Assembly (NCBI GenBank): GCA_002424495.1
Contig: DIKH01000360.1
Location: 1 to 7,061 of the forward strand
DNA from: Desulfobacteraceae bacterium UBA5623
Lineage (GTDB): Bacteria; Desulfobacterota; DSM-4660; Desulfatiglandales; Desulfatiglandaceae
Direction: 5' to 3'
Length of the DNA stretch: 7,061 nt
In this document: positions 1 through 5,971 of the stretch, piece after piece
Numbering within the stretch: position 1 is the first letter of the stretch
Layout: every line of letters starts with the position of its first letter
Made by a program: the position numbers and the translations under genes
The notes under the pieces: generated by a model
Told to the model about the DNA's origin: nothing
Seen by the model: the letters and a program-made list of their open reading frames with translations, nothing else
Databases searched by the model: none

Positions 1-278
1 CCAGCCAGATAAAGATAAAAAGATATGGCGCCCTCCATCATTTCCATGCCGGTCTCAAAGACCCTCCCGGCCATATATCGCTCGAATTCTTTTGTGATGT
101 CGTCTTTGAATTCCTCCAGGATGGATAAGAATAGTTTTTCCTTGTTATCAAAATGGTAAAAGATCGTTCCCTGGGCAACGCCGGTTATTTTTGAAAGATC
201 CGCCATGGAGGTTTCCCTGAAACCCCTTTGGGAAAAGAGCCTTGTTGCAACATCCAGGATGTCTTTTTTCTTGGACAT
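1..278 (-). CDS. TetR/AcrR-family transcriptional regulator, N-terminal part (runs off the window)
   Basis: The first 92 codons are visible; the gene continues past base 1. It starts MSKKKDILDVATRLFSQRGF, the usual first helix of TetR regulators. A helix-turn-helix follows at about residues 23-43 (T-S-M-A-D-L-S-K-I-T-G-V...G-T-I-F-Y-H-F), then K-E-K-L at 46-49. The first helices of the ligand-binding domain begin near residue 50. Family members are dimeric DNA-binding repressors released by a small ligand, often an acyl-CoA or a hydrophobic compound. The ligand cannot be read here because that domain is cut off. The ATG at 278 is chosen because the family N-terminus fits it. No strong ribosome-binding site precedes it, and an in-frame GTG five codons upstream is a weaker alternative. 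A strong promoter and palindromic operator lie just upstream, suggesting self-repression. A role in fatty-acid metabolism is only a guess from the nearby acyl-CoA dehydrogenase. Confidence 0.93.
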   Translation of the reverse strand, partial: MSKKKDILDVATRLFSQRGFRETSMADLSKITGVAQGTIFYHFDNKEKLFLSILEEFKDDITKEFERYMAGRVFETGMEMMEGAISFYLYLA

Positions 279-305
279 AGCCCAATAATCCACACGATAA
301 AATTA

Positions 306-319
306 ACTGAGCGTTCAGT
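306..319. promoter_or_regulatory. Probable TetR-type operator (near-palindrome ACTGAGCGTTCAGT)
   Basis: ACTGA-GCGT-TCAGT has perfect 5-bp arms, extending to 6 of 7 if the inner bases are counted. It starts 8 bases downstream of the -10 box of the regulator's promoter, so it covers the expected transcription start. Size and placement fit a TetR-family dimer site. The extra CAGT immediately to the right (320-323) could extend the site. Binding by the adjacent regulator is an inference from position. Confidence 0.6.
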
Positions 320-327
320 CAGTTTGC

Positions 328-356
328 AATATATAATCACGCATAAAACATGTCAA
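328..356 (-). promoter_or_regulatory. Sigma70-type promoter of the TetR regulator gene
   Basis: On the minus strand, TTGACA (plus 351-356) is followed by exactly 17 bases and then TATATT (plus 328-333). This is a perfect -35 and a 5-of-6 -10 at ideal spacing. The start of transcription should fall near 320-322, next to the palindrome at 306-319, leaving a leader of about 42 nt before the ATG at 278. Confidence 0.75.
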
Positions 357-415
357 GAAAAATTTTTCAAAAAAATTTATGGTTTTATAAAAACAGGGAA
401 TACAGAAGGGTTTGG

Positions 416-439
416 AAAAAATTGCTGCTCTTGGACAGC
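416..439 (-). terminator. Weak candidate intrinsic terminator after the formyltransferase gene
   Basis: Read on the minus strand, ten bases after the TAG stop, GCTGTC-CAA-GA(G)CAGC can form a 6-bp stem with one bulged G and a 3-base loop. It is followed by AA and six T. The stem is short, so termination may be partial. It would separate the formyltransferase transcript from the regulator's own promoter. Confidence 0.35.
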
Positions 440-448
440 CTCCTGGAG

Positions 449-1246
449 CTATCCTCTGTATCCATCAGGGACGTGAATCCCGTCTACATAGACGCGATTG
501 TGTTGATCAAGCGCAAAACGACCTCTGGCGATCATTTCAATGGTCTTGGGAAATATCTTCCAGTCTCCATCCTCCTTAAGACGGCTCTGGTGTTCATCCA
601 CAATATTTTGGAGTCTCTCTCTGTCATCCAATAATGTTTCATGCGGTCCGGGAAGCTTTACCGTAATAGGGTCTGACACCATTAATAGTGGGCCTGTGTC
701 CACTCCTTCACCGGTCCAGAGAGTGGAGGCCCTCAGTGTCTTTTCTCCGGCAAGTATAGCGTCACGGACTGCGTTATCACCTACGTAGACCCTCCTGCCC
801 CCTGATAATACAATCGAAAGGTCCGCAGGATGGACATTAACGCACCTGTTTAATGTGATATAGCTCATGTATCCGCCAAGGGCGATCACATCAATTTCAA
901 AGGCTGCAACTAATCTTCTTGCAATGCCATCATACTTTCTTCTGGCCTCCAAACCCTCCGGGGTCATGCAGGAGCGGCTTAATGCACTTTGCAGATGAAA
1001 GGCTCGTATATCATAGCTAAAATAAGGGATGGCATTATCCAGTGCGATCTTCTCCCCTGAGCACACTCCATCAGAGCGATCACTGAATATAAAGATCACC
1101 TCAAAAGGAGATGTTCCCTCCTGGGACTGCAAGGTCTTTTGATGTTCAATCAGTTTCATAATATTCGTGCCGGAGCCCGACATGAAAGCCGCCACACGCA
1201 TCGGTCTTCCGCTATTGCCAGGATCAAAAATGGGTGTAATTGGCAT
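449..1246 (-). CDS. PurN-like formyltransferase-fold protein (GAR transformylase paralogue, substrate uncertain)
   Basis: This 265-aa protein has the formyltransferase N-terminal fold. It shows a nucleotide/phosphate-type loop M-S-G-S-G-T-N at 22-28, an A-L-G-G-Y-M strand at 122-127 (PurN has V-L-A-G-F-M-R), N137-V-H139-P, and G-V-D183-T-G-P. N137, H139 and D183 match the catalytic Asn, His and Asp of PurN, which transfers formyl from 10-formyltetrahydrofolate to glycinamide ribonucleotide in purine synthesis. Differences are clear. The PurN L-L-P...L-H-T-H segment is replaced by L-S-I-V-L-S-G-G-R-R-V-Y, the folate-site Arg after the F-M motif is missing, and an insert lies near residues 60-105. 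The protein is about 50 aa longer than E. coli PurN (about 212 aa). The ATG at 1246 has AGGGGGAA seven bases upstream; Met16 would give the more usual PurN beginning. It stands alone, with no purine genes nearby. It may be a purine enzyme or a relative acting on another amine. Confidence 0.78.
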   Translation of the reverse strand: MPITPIFDPGNSGRPMRVAAFMSGSGTNIMKLIEHQKTLQSQEGTSPFEVIFIFSDRSDGVCSGEKIALDNAIPYFSYDIRAFHLQSALSRSCMTPEGLEARRKYDGIARRLVAAFEIDVIALGGYMSYITLNRCVNVHPADLSIVLSGGRRVYVGDNAVRDAILAGEKTLRASTLWTGEGVDTGPLLMVSDPITVKLPGPHETLLDDRERLQNIVDEHQSRLKEDGDWKIFPKTIEMIARGRFALDQHNRVYVDGIHVPDGYRG

Positions 1247-1269
1247 TTTATTCCCCCTGCAAGAATTTC

Positions 1270-1314
1270 AGGGTTCCAGTGTTTGTGAAGTAAGGACCTT
1301 ACCACTGGAATCCT
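1270..1314. repeat. Nested inverted repeat (12-bp arms around a 13-bp palindrome)
   Basis: AGGGTTCCAGTG at 1270-1281 pairs with CACTGGAATCCT at 1303-1314, 11 of 12 bases complementary; the mismatch can be a G-T pair in RNA. Inside lies GTAAGGACCTTAC (1290-1302), a perfect odd palindrome. The outer right arm touches the inner palindrome and runs directly into the octamer repeats. There is no T-run on either side, so a terminator is unlikely. A REP-like dispersed element is more plausible. Confidence 0.6.
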
Positions 1315-1339
1315 TGGCCCCTTGAATCCTCGAACCCTT
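1308..1339. repeat. Four degenerate tandem octamers (consensus about GAAYCCTT)
   Basis: The units are GAATCCTT, GGCCCCTT, GAATCCTC and GAACCCTT, back to back. Read as two 16-mers they match at 13 of 16 positions. The region is noncoding. From memory, similar GAATCC/GAACCC-rich tandem tracts are scattered between genes in Desulfobacterota. Confidence 0.65.
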
Positions 1340-1425
1340 AAACCATCAAGCCATCCGTCGGCCTTAGTAGTCTAATCCTAATGCTTTTTGTCCTACAGAA
1401 TCAAGATCCAAAGTGAATTCCTGCC

Positions 1426-1473
1426 AGGTCAACTATTTTTGGTTTTGACCTTTGCACCCATTTTATTTTATAA
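1426..1473 (+). promoter_or_regulatory. Candidate promoter of the small gene/acyl-CoA dehydrogenase operon with overlapping inverted repeat
   Basis: TTGACC (1445-1450) is followed by 17 bases and TTATAA (1468-1473), a good sigma70-type pair. The -35 is also the right arm of a perfect 7-bp inverted repeat, AGGTCAA (1426-1432) and TTGACCT (1445-1451), separated by 12 bases. A protein bound there would block RNA polymerase, so regulated expression is plausible. The binding protein is unknown. The repeat is unlike the palindrome beside the TetR gene. A leader of about 90 nt would result. Confidence 0.5.
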
Positions 1474-1497
1474 AGATCGTTTTATTCATCTGATCTT

Positions 1498-1533
1498 TTG
1501 CCCTGCGGCAGACGGGGCTGGGGTGTAGGGCAA
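1498..1533 (+). promoter_or_regulatory. Leader hairpin candidate (TTGCCCT/AGGGCAA)
   Basis: TTGCCCT at 1498-1504 and AGGGCAA at 1527-1533 are perfect 7-bp inverted arms around a 22-base G-rich loop. In the predicted leader RNA this ends about 36 nt before the start codon of the small gene. No T-run follows, so it is not an intrinsic terminator. A role in translation or RNA stability is possible, and it matches no riboswitch I recognise. Confidence 0.3.
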
Positions 1534-1569
1534 GTAAAGCCAATATAACAGCATCAAGAGGAGCGACAA

Positions 1570-1827
1570 ATGGCATATGATTCAAGCAAGGATCAGGTAC
1601 TTCACACCTGGGAAAATGACAAGACCGGACTGAATATCTCTATATGTCGTTACGGTGATGGTGAGGCCAAGCTTCAGATTGGCCCAAGGTCATATACCAA
1701 GAAAGACGGGTCAAAATCGGCAACAAAGGCCGGCAGGCTTCCAATTGACGATGTCAACTGGCTGAGCGAAGTCATTGAGCAGGTGATAGAGAAAATGAAC
1801 GGATATTTTCTGGAAGAAGGGGCCTGA
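1570..1827 (+). CDS. Small protein (85 aa) with PC4-like single-stranded nucleic-acid-binding pattern
   Basis: A strong ribosome-binding site, AAGAGGAG, sits at 1556-1563, six bases before the ATG. The protein has no signal peptide or membrane segment. Its pattern is polar and strand-rich (H-T-W-E-N-D-K-T-G-L-N-I-S-I-C-R-Y, then A-K-L-Q-I-G), followed by a Lys/Ser/Gly-rich loop at about 42-54. Next come G-R-L-P-I-D-D-V-N-W and a helix to about residue 78. This order, four strands then one amphipathic helix, resembles PC4/YdbC-type proteins, which have K-G-I-S-L followed by a helix at the same point and bind single-stranded DNA or RNA as dimers. The match is by eye and could be wrong; otherwise it is a small cytoplasmic protein of unknown role. 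It sits 75 bp before the acyl-CoA dehydrogenase on the same strand and probably shares its transcript. Confidence 0.8.
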   Translation: MAYDSSKDQVLHTWENDKTGLNISICRYGDGEAKLQIGPRSYTKKDGSKSATKAGRLPIDDVNWLSEVIEQVIEKMNGYFLEEGA

Positions 1828-1902
1828 TAACATAGGATTTTGAATTAAGACCGGATTATTCATTGAACACATAATTAGATTCAAACACCAGGAGGACAGT
1901 GC

Positions 1903-3519
1903 ATGACAGAACAAAAAAGATTGGATCCAGAAGTGTTATCCATGGTCCTTGATACGATTGAGAAACTTGAAAAGGACAGAATCACCTTGGAGGCAAAATT
2001 GGAAATGGACCGGGCCGGCGATTTTCCTGAGGAACTCATCCGTTTCATGCTCGGGCCTGAGTTTGCACTTCACCTGATATTTATCCCTGAGGAATATGGC
2101 GGACTCGGGGCAGGCACATCTGATATAGCCATTGTCTCAGAACGGATGGCGAAGATGGACCTGGCCATTGCCACTGCCTTCCTGGCCATATGCCTGGGAA
2201 TGGACCCTATCAGGGTGGGATCAACGCCTGAACAGAAGCAAAAATATATTACCAGGATCGCTGAGGAAGGTCTTGTGGTTGCTTATGGTGTCACAGAGCC
2301 TGAGGCTGGCAGCAATGTCCAGGCCCTCAAGACAAAGGCGGCGCGTGTCCTGGACGATAATGGCAATATCAAAGGCTATAAAATAAACGGCCAAAAGCAG
2401 TTCATTACAAACGGCGGTGTTGCAGACCTGTATACAATCCTTGCAGATGCCCCTGATGGCCCGTCATTTTTTATAGTAGAGGCCGGTTCTGAAGGGCTAA
2501 CCCCTGGTAAGCACGAGGACAAACACGGGATACGAGCCTCTGACACCTGCTCGCTTTCCCTTGAAGACCTCTATGTCCCGGCCGCGAATCTGGTCGGAGG
2601 GGTTGAGGGTCAGGGACTCAAGCAGGCAAACGAGGTATTCGGATACACCAGGCTGATGGTTGCTACCTTCGGTCTCGGTGGCGGTATGGCCGCCCTTGAA
2701 CGGGCGGTAAGATACTCCAAAGAAAGAGTGCAGTTCGGTACGACGCTTGCCGAAAAACAGGGCTATACCCACAAGCTCCTTGTGCCGCATGCGGTTCAAC
2801 TGGAGGCCGCACGCGCCTTTATTGAAGAGACAGGGCGCAGGCTTGATACAGATGAAGAAGACTTGCAGGTGGAGGGCTCCATTGCCAAGTTATTTGCAAC
2901 CGAGGCAGGGGATGCCATGGCCAATGATGCTATCCAGGCCTTTGGAGGATATGGTTACACCCGTGAATACGAGGTGGAAAAAATTAAGAGGGATGTTAAA
3001 ATCCTCACTATCTACGAGGGCACGAGTGAGATCCAGCAGAGCATTATCTCCACTTTTCGTCTAAGAAGCACGGTCCGCTCTAAAGGCGGATATTACTCTG
3101 ATATGGCCGACCGGCTTGAAAAACTGCCGGCGGACTGCGGAAGCAACCTTGCCGGGGCTCTGAGGGCTATCAATCATCTGATCTCAGGCGCAAGAAACAA
3201 CAAACTGACCAAGTCCCAGCATGTGATGTTCAGGCTGGCCGAAATTATGACCTGGTGCGAGGTGGCAAACGCCCTGTGCCACAAGGCAGCCTCATACAAC
3301 GGCGATCAGATGCGTTCAGCAGACTATATAAAGGCATGCGCAAGGCTTTTTGCAAGAGAGGCAATCGAAAAGGTTTACACAAATGGCATCAAGATCGCCC
3401 AGGGTTGTGGCGCAGATATTGATGAGGCGGTTCAAGAATTGAATTCCCTCAATGTAGGCGTGGCCATGAAGGGATTCCTTAATGACATGGATCTGGTCGC
3501 AGCGGAGCTGGTGGCGTAA
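1903..3519 (+). CDS. Acyl-CoA dehydrogenase with C-terminal extension
   Basis: This flavoenzyme makes the alpha,beta double bond of an acyl-CoA, passing electrons to electron-transfer flavoprotein. The ATG has AGGAGG seven bases upstream. Domains in order are a helical N-terminal domain (about 1-125), a beta-domain opening with V-T-E-P-E-A-G-S-N (130-138, the flavin/substrate signature, with Asn where Asp is usual), and F-I-T-N-G-G near 167. The helical C-terminal domain carries Q-A-F-G-G-Y-G-Y-T (345-353) and I-Y-E372-G-T-S-E-I-Q. E372 is at the place of the catalytic base in short- and medium-chain enzymes. Classical members end near 380-400 residues; this one is 538 aa, with about 140 more helical residues, as in several longer acyl-CoA dehydrogenases. 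The substrate cannot be told from sequence. It fits beta-oxidation or anaerobic acid or aromatic breakdown. No ETF, thiolase or CoA ligase gene lies in the window. Confidence 0.95.
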   Translation: MTEQKRLDPEVLSMVLDTIEKLEKDRITLEAKLEMDRAGDFPEELIRFMLGPEFALHLIFIPEEYGGLGAGTSDIAIVSERMAKMDLAIATAFLAICLGMDPIRVGSTPEQKQKYITRIAEEGLVVAYGVTEPEAGSNVQALKTKAARVLDDNGNIKGYKINGQKQFITNGGVADLYTILADAPDGPSFFIVEAGSEGLTPGKHEDKHGIRASDTCSLSLEDLYVPAANLVGGVEGQGLKQANEVFGYTRLMVATFGLGGGMAALERAVRYSKERVQFGTTLAEKQGYTHKLLVPHAVQLEAARAFIEETGRRLDTDEEDLQVEGSIAKLFATEAGDAMANDAIQAFGGYGYTREYEVEKIKRDVKILTIYEGTSEIQQSIISTFRLRSTVRSKGGYYSDMADRLEKLPADCGSNLAGALRAINHLISGARNNKLTKSQHVMFRLAEIMTWCEVANALCHKAASYNGDQMRSADYIKACARLFAREAIEKVYTNGIKIAQGCGADIDEAVQELNSLNVGVAMKGFLNDMDLVAAELVA

Positions 3520-3527
3520 TTGAGTGG

Positions 3528-3647
3528 ATGCATGACTTGGTGCGGCTGTGTCAGGTAGAAGATATCCCAGACGACCTGGTGGCAGGCCGCAATCCAGGGC
3601 CAGAAAAGGTGCAAGGACCGGTTCAGATCCGCTCCACCCCAGACTAG
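3528..3647 (+). other. Competing reading frame at the helicase 5' end (possible true N-terminus, frameshifted)
   Basis: ATG at 3528, eight bases after the dehydrogenase stop, opens 39 codons that end at TAG 3645-3647. The peptide begins MHDLVRLCQVEDIPDDLVAG and ends V-Q-I-R-S-T-P-D. Its codons and composition look coding. The helicase frame over the same bases gives an Arg/Pro/Gly-rich string typical of an out-of-frame translation. One extra C in the CCCC run at 3637-3640 would fuse this peptide to the helicase as ...I-R-S-T-P-R-L-D-P-G-L. A shift of -1 at this place would do the same, but no classical slippery heptamer is present. Confidence 0.5.
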
Positions 3648-5881
3648 ACCCAGGGCTCAGGCCGGTCTTTGACATGATTGGGGTGCCTGAACCCGGGCCG
3701 TTTGTGCCCGATCCATTCCAACTGACGGCGCTTGAGCTTATAATAGATTATGATGTGCTCGTAAGCGCGCCGACCGGTTCAGGGAAAACCTGGATCGCTA
3801 CACAGACCATCCATTCATATCTCGCAAAGGGTCAGAGGGTGTGGTATGCCTCTCCCCTCAAGGCGCTGTCAAACTCCATCTATAATCAATTCTGTCATGA
3901 ATTCGGTCCCAATGTCTGTGGCATTTTAACCGGGGACCGGAAAGAAAATCCGGATGCCCCGATTATTGTAGGCACTACGGAGATATTGAGAAATCAGCTA
4001 TATGACGCCATGCACCATGCGGTCAGCATCAGAACAGACCTGGTAATACTGGACGAGGCGCATTACCTAAGTGACCCTGAAAGAGGCGTTGTCTGGGAAG
4101 AAGTCCTGATATATCTGCCTTCAAGGGTAAGGCTATTGCTCTTATCCGCAACCATTACAAATGCTGATGAGGTGTGCGAATGGCTGATGACAATCCGCAG
4201 GGCGCTCAACCGGGTGGTGCTTGCCGAGGGCCGGCCGGTGCCCCTTGAGATGCTCTTTTTCTTTCCGGACGGACTTATTGCCCCCCTAGGAGGAAAGAGG
4301 GGGCTCAGTTCAAAGGTGAAAAAATTTCTCTCTGCCGGCGAAGGAAAAAAGTTTGGCAGGCCCGAGAAGATTGATTTCGGAGAGATAATAAAATGCCTGA
4401 GAAAGTTTAACCTGCTGCCGGCAATATTTTTCTTGAAATCAAGGGCCGATTGTGACCGCGCACTAAAGACATGCAATTCCGTACATGGTCCGAATGATCT
4501 CTTGGCTGAAGACCTAAAGACCTTCGTGAAAGATTATCCTCACCTTGTGGGACATCGTCAGATAAGGCCTCTTGTTGAAAGCAGGGTTGCATCGCATCAC
4601 GGCGGACAGCTCCCGTACTGGAAGGTATTGGTGGAAAAGACGATGAACAGGGGTTACCTGGATGCTATCTTTTCAACATCAACAGTGGCGGCCGGTGTCA
4701 ATTTTCCCGCAAGGACAGTAGTGCTTGTACAAAGCGACAGGTTTAATGGACGCGAATTCGCCAACCTTACCGCGACAGAGCTTCACCAGATGATCGGCCG
4801 GGCAGGCAGACGTGGAAAGGACTATATAGGTTTTGCCCTTGTTGTACCTGGGTCATACCAGGATCCGGGGCTGATATACGAATTGAAGGATTCCCCGCCG
4901 GAACCGATTCTTAGCCAGATACACATAAATTTTTCCATGACTTTGAACCTCCTCTTGTCACATACACCAGTCGAGGTAAAAGGGCTTGTCGAACGTTCTT
5001 TTGCCTCGTTTCAGAAAAAAGAATCGGAGATATTGTATAGGAGGCGCTATGCGAGAATGCTGAAGGATCTAAAAAAAGCCCTTCCCAGGGCAAAGTGCGA
5101 TATCCTGGACCCCTATGAGGTTCTGGAGAACATTGAGAAGCTTTCTGAATTAAGAAAGAAAACAGTACAATATGAAAATGTCTTTAATGATGCCCCGTGT
5201 CAGGCATGTGGTCATCTCAATACATGTCAGGGCAAAGCCAGAAAGTCCCTTCGCAAGCAGCTTCGGGAGATCTGCTCCATGTCAGACCAAATGACCGGAA
5301 CAGATGGGGGGCTGTGGCTGAGTTTCAAACGGCATCTGAGGTTTTTAAAAGAAACCGGCTTTGTGGATGATCTTGACCGTCTGACCTCTGATGGTTTCTG
5401 GGCGTCCAAATTGAGGGTGGACCAGCCGCTGCTGATAGCAGAGGCCATCAGAAAAGGGGCCTTTGACCATGTCTTGCCCGAGGAAATGGCAGGGGGGCTT
5501 GCCCCTTTTGTATGGGACAGGACCCAGGATGTGGACCTTCGCTCAAGGGGTGGGCTGGACATGACGGAACTTGAAAATGTCTTTGACAGGGTCAATGATC
5601 AAATCAAGGGGATAAGGAAACTCAAAAAAAGGCGTGGGTTCAGCAGTCCCCTGATCCTCTTCTGGCCTGCTGCTGCCCTTTTTATGTGGGCAAAAGGGGT
5701 GTCATGGGAGCAGATTCTGGACGCTATTTCAGTTGATGAGGGAGACTTGGCGTCACTGGTCTTGAGGACCGCTGATCATCTGCGGCAGGTAGTCAATCTT
5801 AAGGAGACTCACCCGCGCCTTGCCGCAGTGGCTGAAGAGGCCATTCAACTGATATTGAGGGAGCCGGTGTATCTGGAATAA
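3548..5881 (+). CDS. Ski2-like DEAH-box RNA helicase
   Basis: An ATP-driven helicase of superfamily 2, Ski2/Mtr4/HelY-like. Motifs, numbered from GTG 3548, are P-D-P-F-Q (54-58), Walker A A-P-T-G-S-G-K-T (74-81), S-P-L-K-A-L-S-N (102-109), G-T-T-E-I-L-R (142-148), D-E-A-H (169-172), S-A-T (200-202), S-T-S-T-V-A-A-G-V-N-F-P (376-387) and Q-M-I-G-R-A-G-R-R-G (414-423). A cysteine group C-x2-C-x5-C (551, 554, 560), with C517 and C576 nearby, lies where bacterial HelY-type proteins have a Cys-containing insert and may bind zinc. The C-terminus (about 715-774, E-G-D-L-A-S-L-V-L-R-T-A-D-H-L-R-Q) matches the DSHCT domain. The family unwinds structured RNA for processing or decay; the target here is unknown. 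It follows the dehydrogenase closely. The GTG start lacks a ribosome-binding site, upstream in-frame stops lie at 3533 and 3521, and a +1/-1 frame conflict suggests the real start is ATG 3528. ATG 3674 would remove sequence that looks conserved. Confidence 0.92.
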   Translation: MSGRRYPRRPGGRPQSRARKGARTGSDPLHPRLDPGLRPVFDMIGVPEPGPFVPDPFQLTALELIIDYDVLVSAPTGSGKTWIATQTIHSYLAKGQRVWYASPLKALSNSIYNQFCHEFGPNVCGILTGDRKENPDAPIIVGTTEILRNQLYDAMHHAVSIRTDLVILDEAHYLSDPERGVVWEEVLIYLPSRVRLLLLSATITNADEVCEWLMTIRRALNRVVLAEGRPVPLEMLFFFPDGLIAPLGGKRGLSSKVKKFLSAGEGKKFGRPEKIDFGEIIKCLRKFNLLPAIFFLKSRADCDRALKTCNSVHGPNDLLAEDLKTFVKDYPHLVGHRQIRPLVESRVASHHGGQLPYWKVLVEKTMNRGYLDAIFSTSTVAAGVNFPARTVVLVQSDRFNGREFANLTATELHQMIGRAGRRGKDYIGFALVVPGSYQDPGLIYELKDSPPEPILSQIHINFSMTLNLLLSHTPVEVKGLVERSFASFQKKESEILYRRRYARMLKDLKKALPRAKCDILDPYEVLENIEKLSELRKKTVQYENVFNDAPCQACGHLNTCQGKARKSLRKQLREICSMSDQMTGTDGGLWLSFKRHLRFLKETGFVDDLDRLTSDGFWASKLRVDQPLLIAEAIRKGAFDHVLPEEMAGGLAPFVWDRTQDVDLRSRGGLDMTELENVFDRVNDQIKGIRKLKKRRGFSSPLILFWPAAALFMWAKGVSWEQILDAISVDEGDLASLVLRTADHLRQVVNLKETHPRLAAVAEEAIQLILREPVYLE

Positions 5882-5911
5882 AATAAGGTGGTATCTATTA
5901 GCCGTTAACTT

Positions 5912-5940
5912 TTGGCTTAATGACTATAATGTGTTATTAT
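5912..5940 (+). promoter_or_regulatory. Candidate promoter of the nucleotidyltransferase gene pair
   Basis: TTGGCT (5912-5917), 17 bases, then TATTAT (5935-5940) gives a 4-of-6 -35 and a 5-of-6 -10. A perfect TATAAT also lies at 5925-5930 but without a good -35. Either would start transcription 30-40 bases before the small gene. The helicase ends at 5881 with no clear terminator, so read-through is also possible. Confidence 0.4.
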
Positions 5941-5971
5941 GCCAAGGCTGGTGTTTTAATAAAATGAGGAA

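Larger units (their letters stand above)
1247..1569. other. 323-bp divergent intergenic region
   Basis: This is the gap between the minus-strand formyltransferase and the plus-strand small gene. From left to right it holds a nested inverted repeat (1270-1314), four degenerate octamers (1308-1339), a weak minus-strand promoter candidate (TTGATT at 1399-1404, 18 bases, TAGGAT at 1375-1380), a 7-bp inverted repeat overlapping a plus-strand promoter (1426-1473), and a leader hairpin candidate (1498-1533). I see no coding signal in it. Confidence 0.7.

Noticed and set aside
228..634. Two overlapping plus-strand open frames of 82 and 94 codons
   Set aside because: They cross the antisense of the TetR gene start, its promoter and the formyltransferase 3' end, and resemble no protein.
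1839..1885. TTTGAAT / ATTCAAA inverted pair between the small gene and the dehydrogenase
   Set aside because: The arms are AT-rich, short and 33 bases apart in AT-rich DNA; no likely promoter or terminator accompanies them.
2497..2799. Open frame of 100 codons on the minus strand inside the acyl-CoA dehydrogenase
   Set aside because: The sense strand encodes conserved family motifs throughout; the antisense peptide shows none.
4286..4312. CCCCC...GGGGG arms within the helicase gene
   Set aside because: The codons encode a Pro-Leu-Gly-Gly-Lys-Arg-Gly stretch in a continuous frame; no sign of function beyond coding.
4063..4476. Long open frame of 137 codons on the minus strand inside the helicase
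   Set aside because: It lies opposite a gene with complete helicase motifs, has no recognisable domain and is Ser/Pro-rich, as shadow frames are.
5900..5917. AGCC...GGCT stem after the helicase as a possible terminator
   Set aside because: The stem has only 4 bp and a 10-base loop, and no T-run follows.
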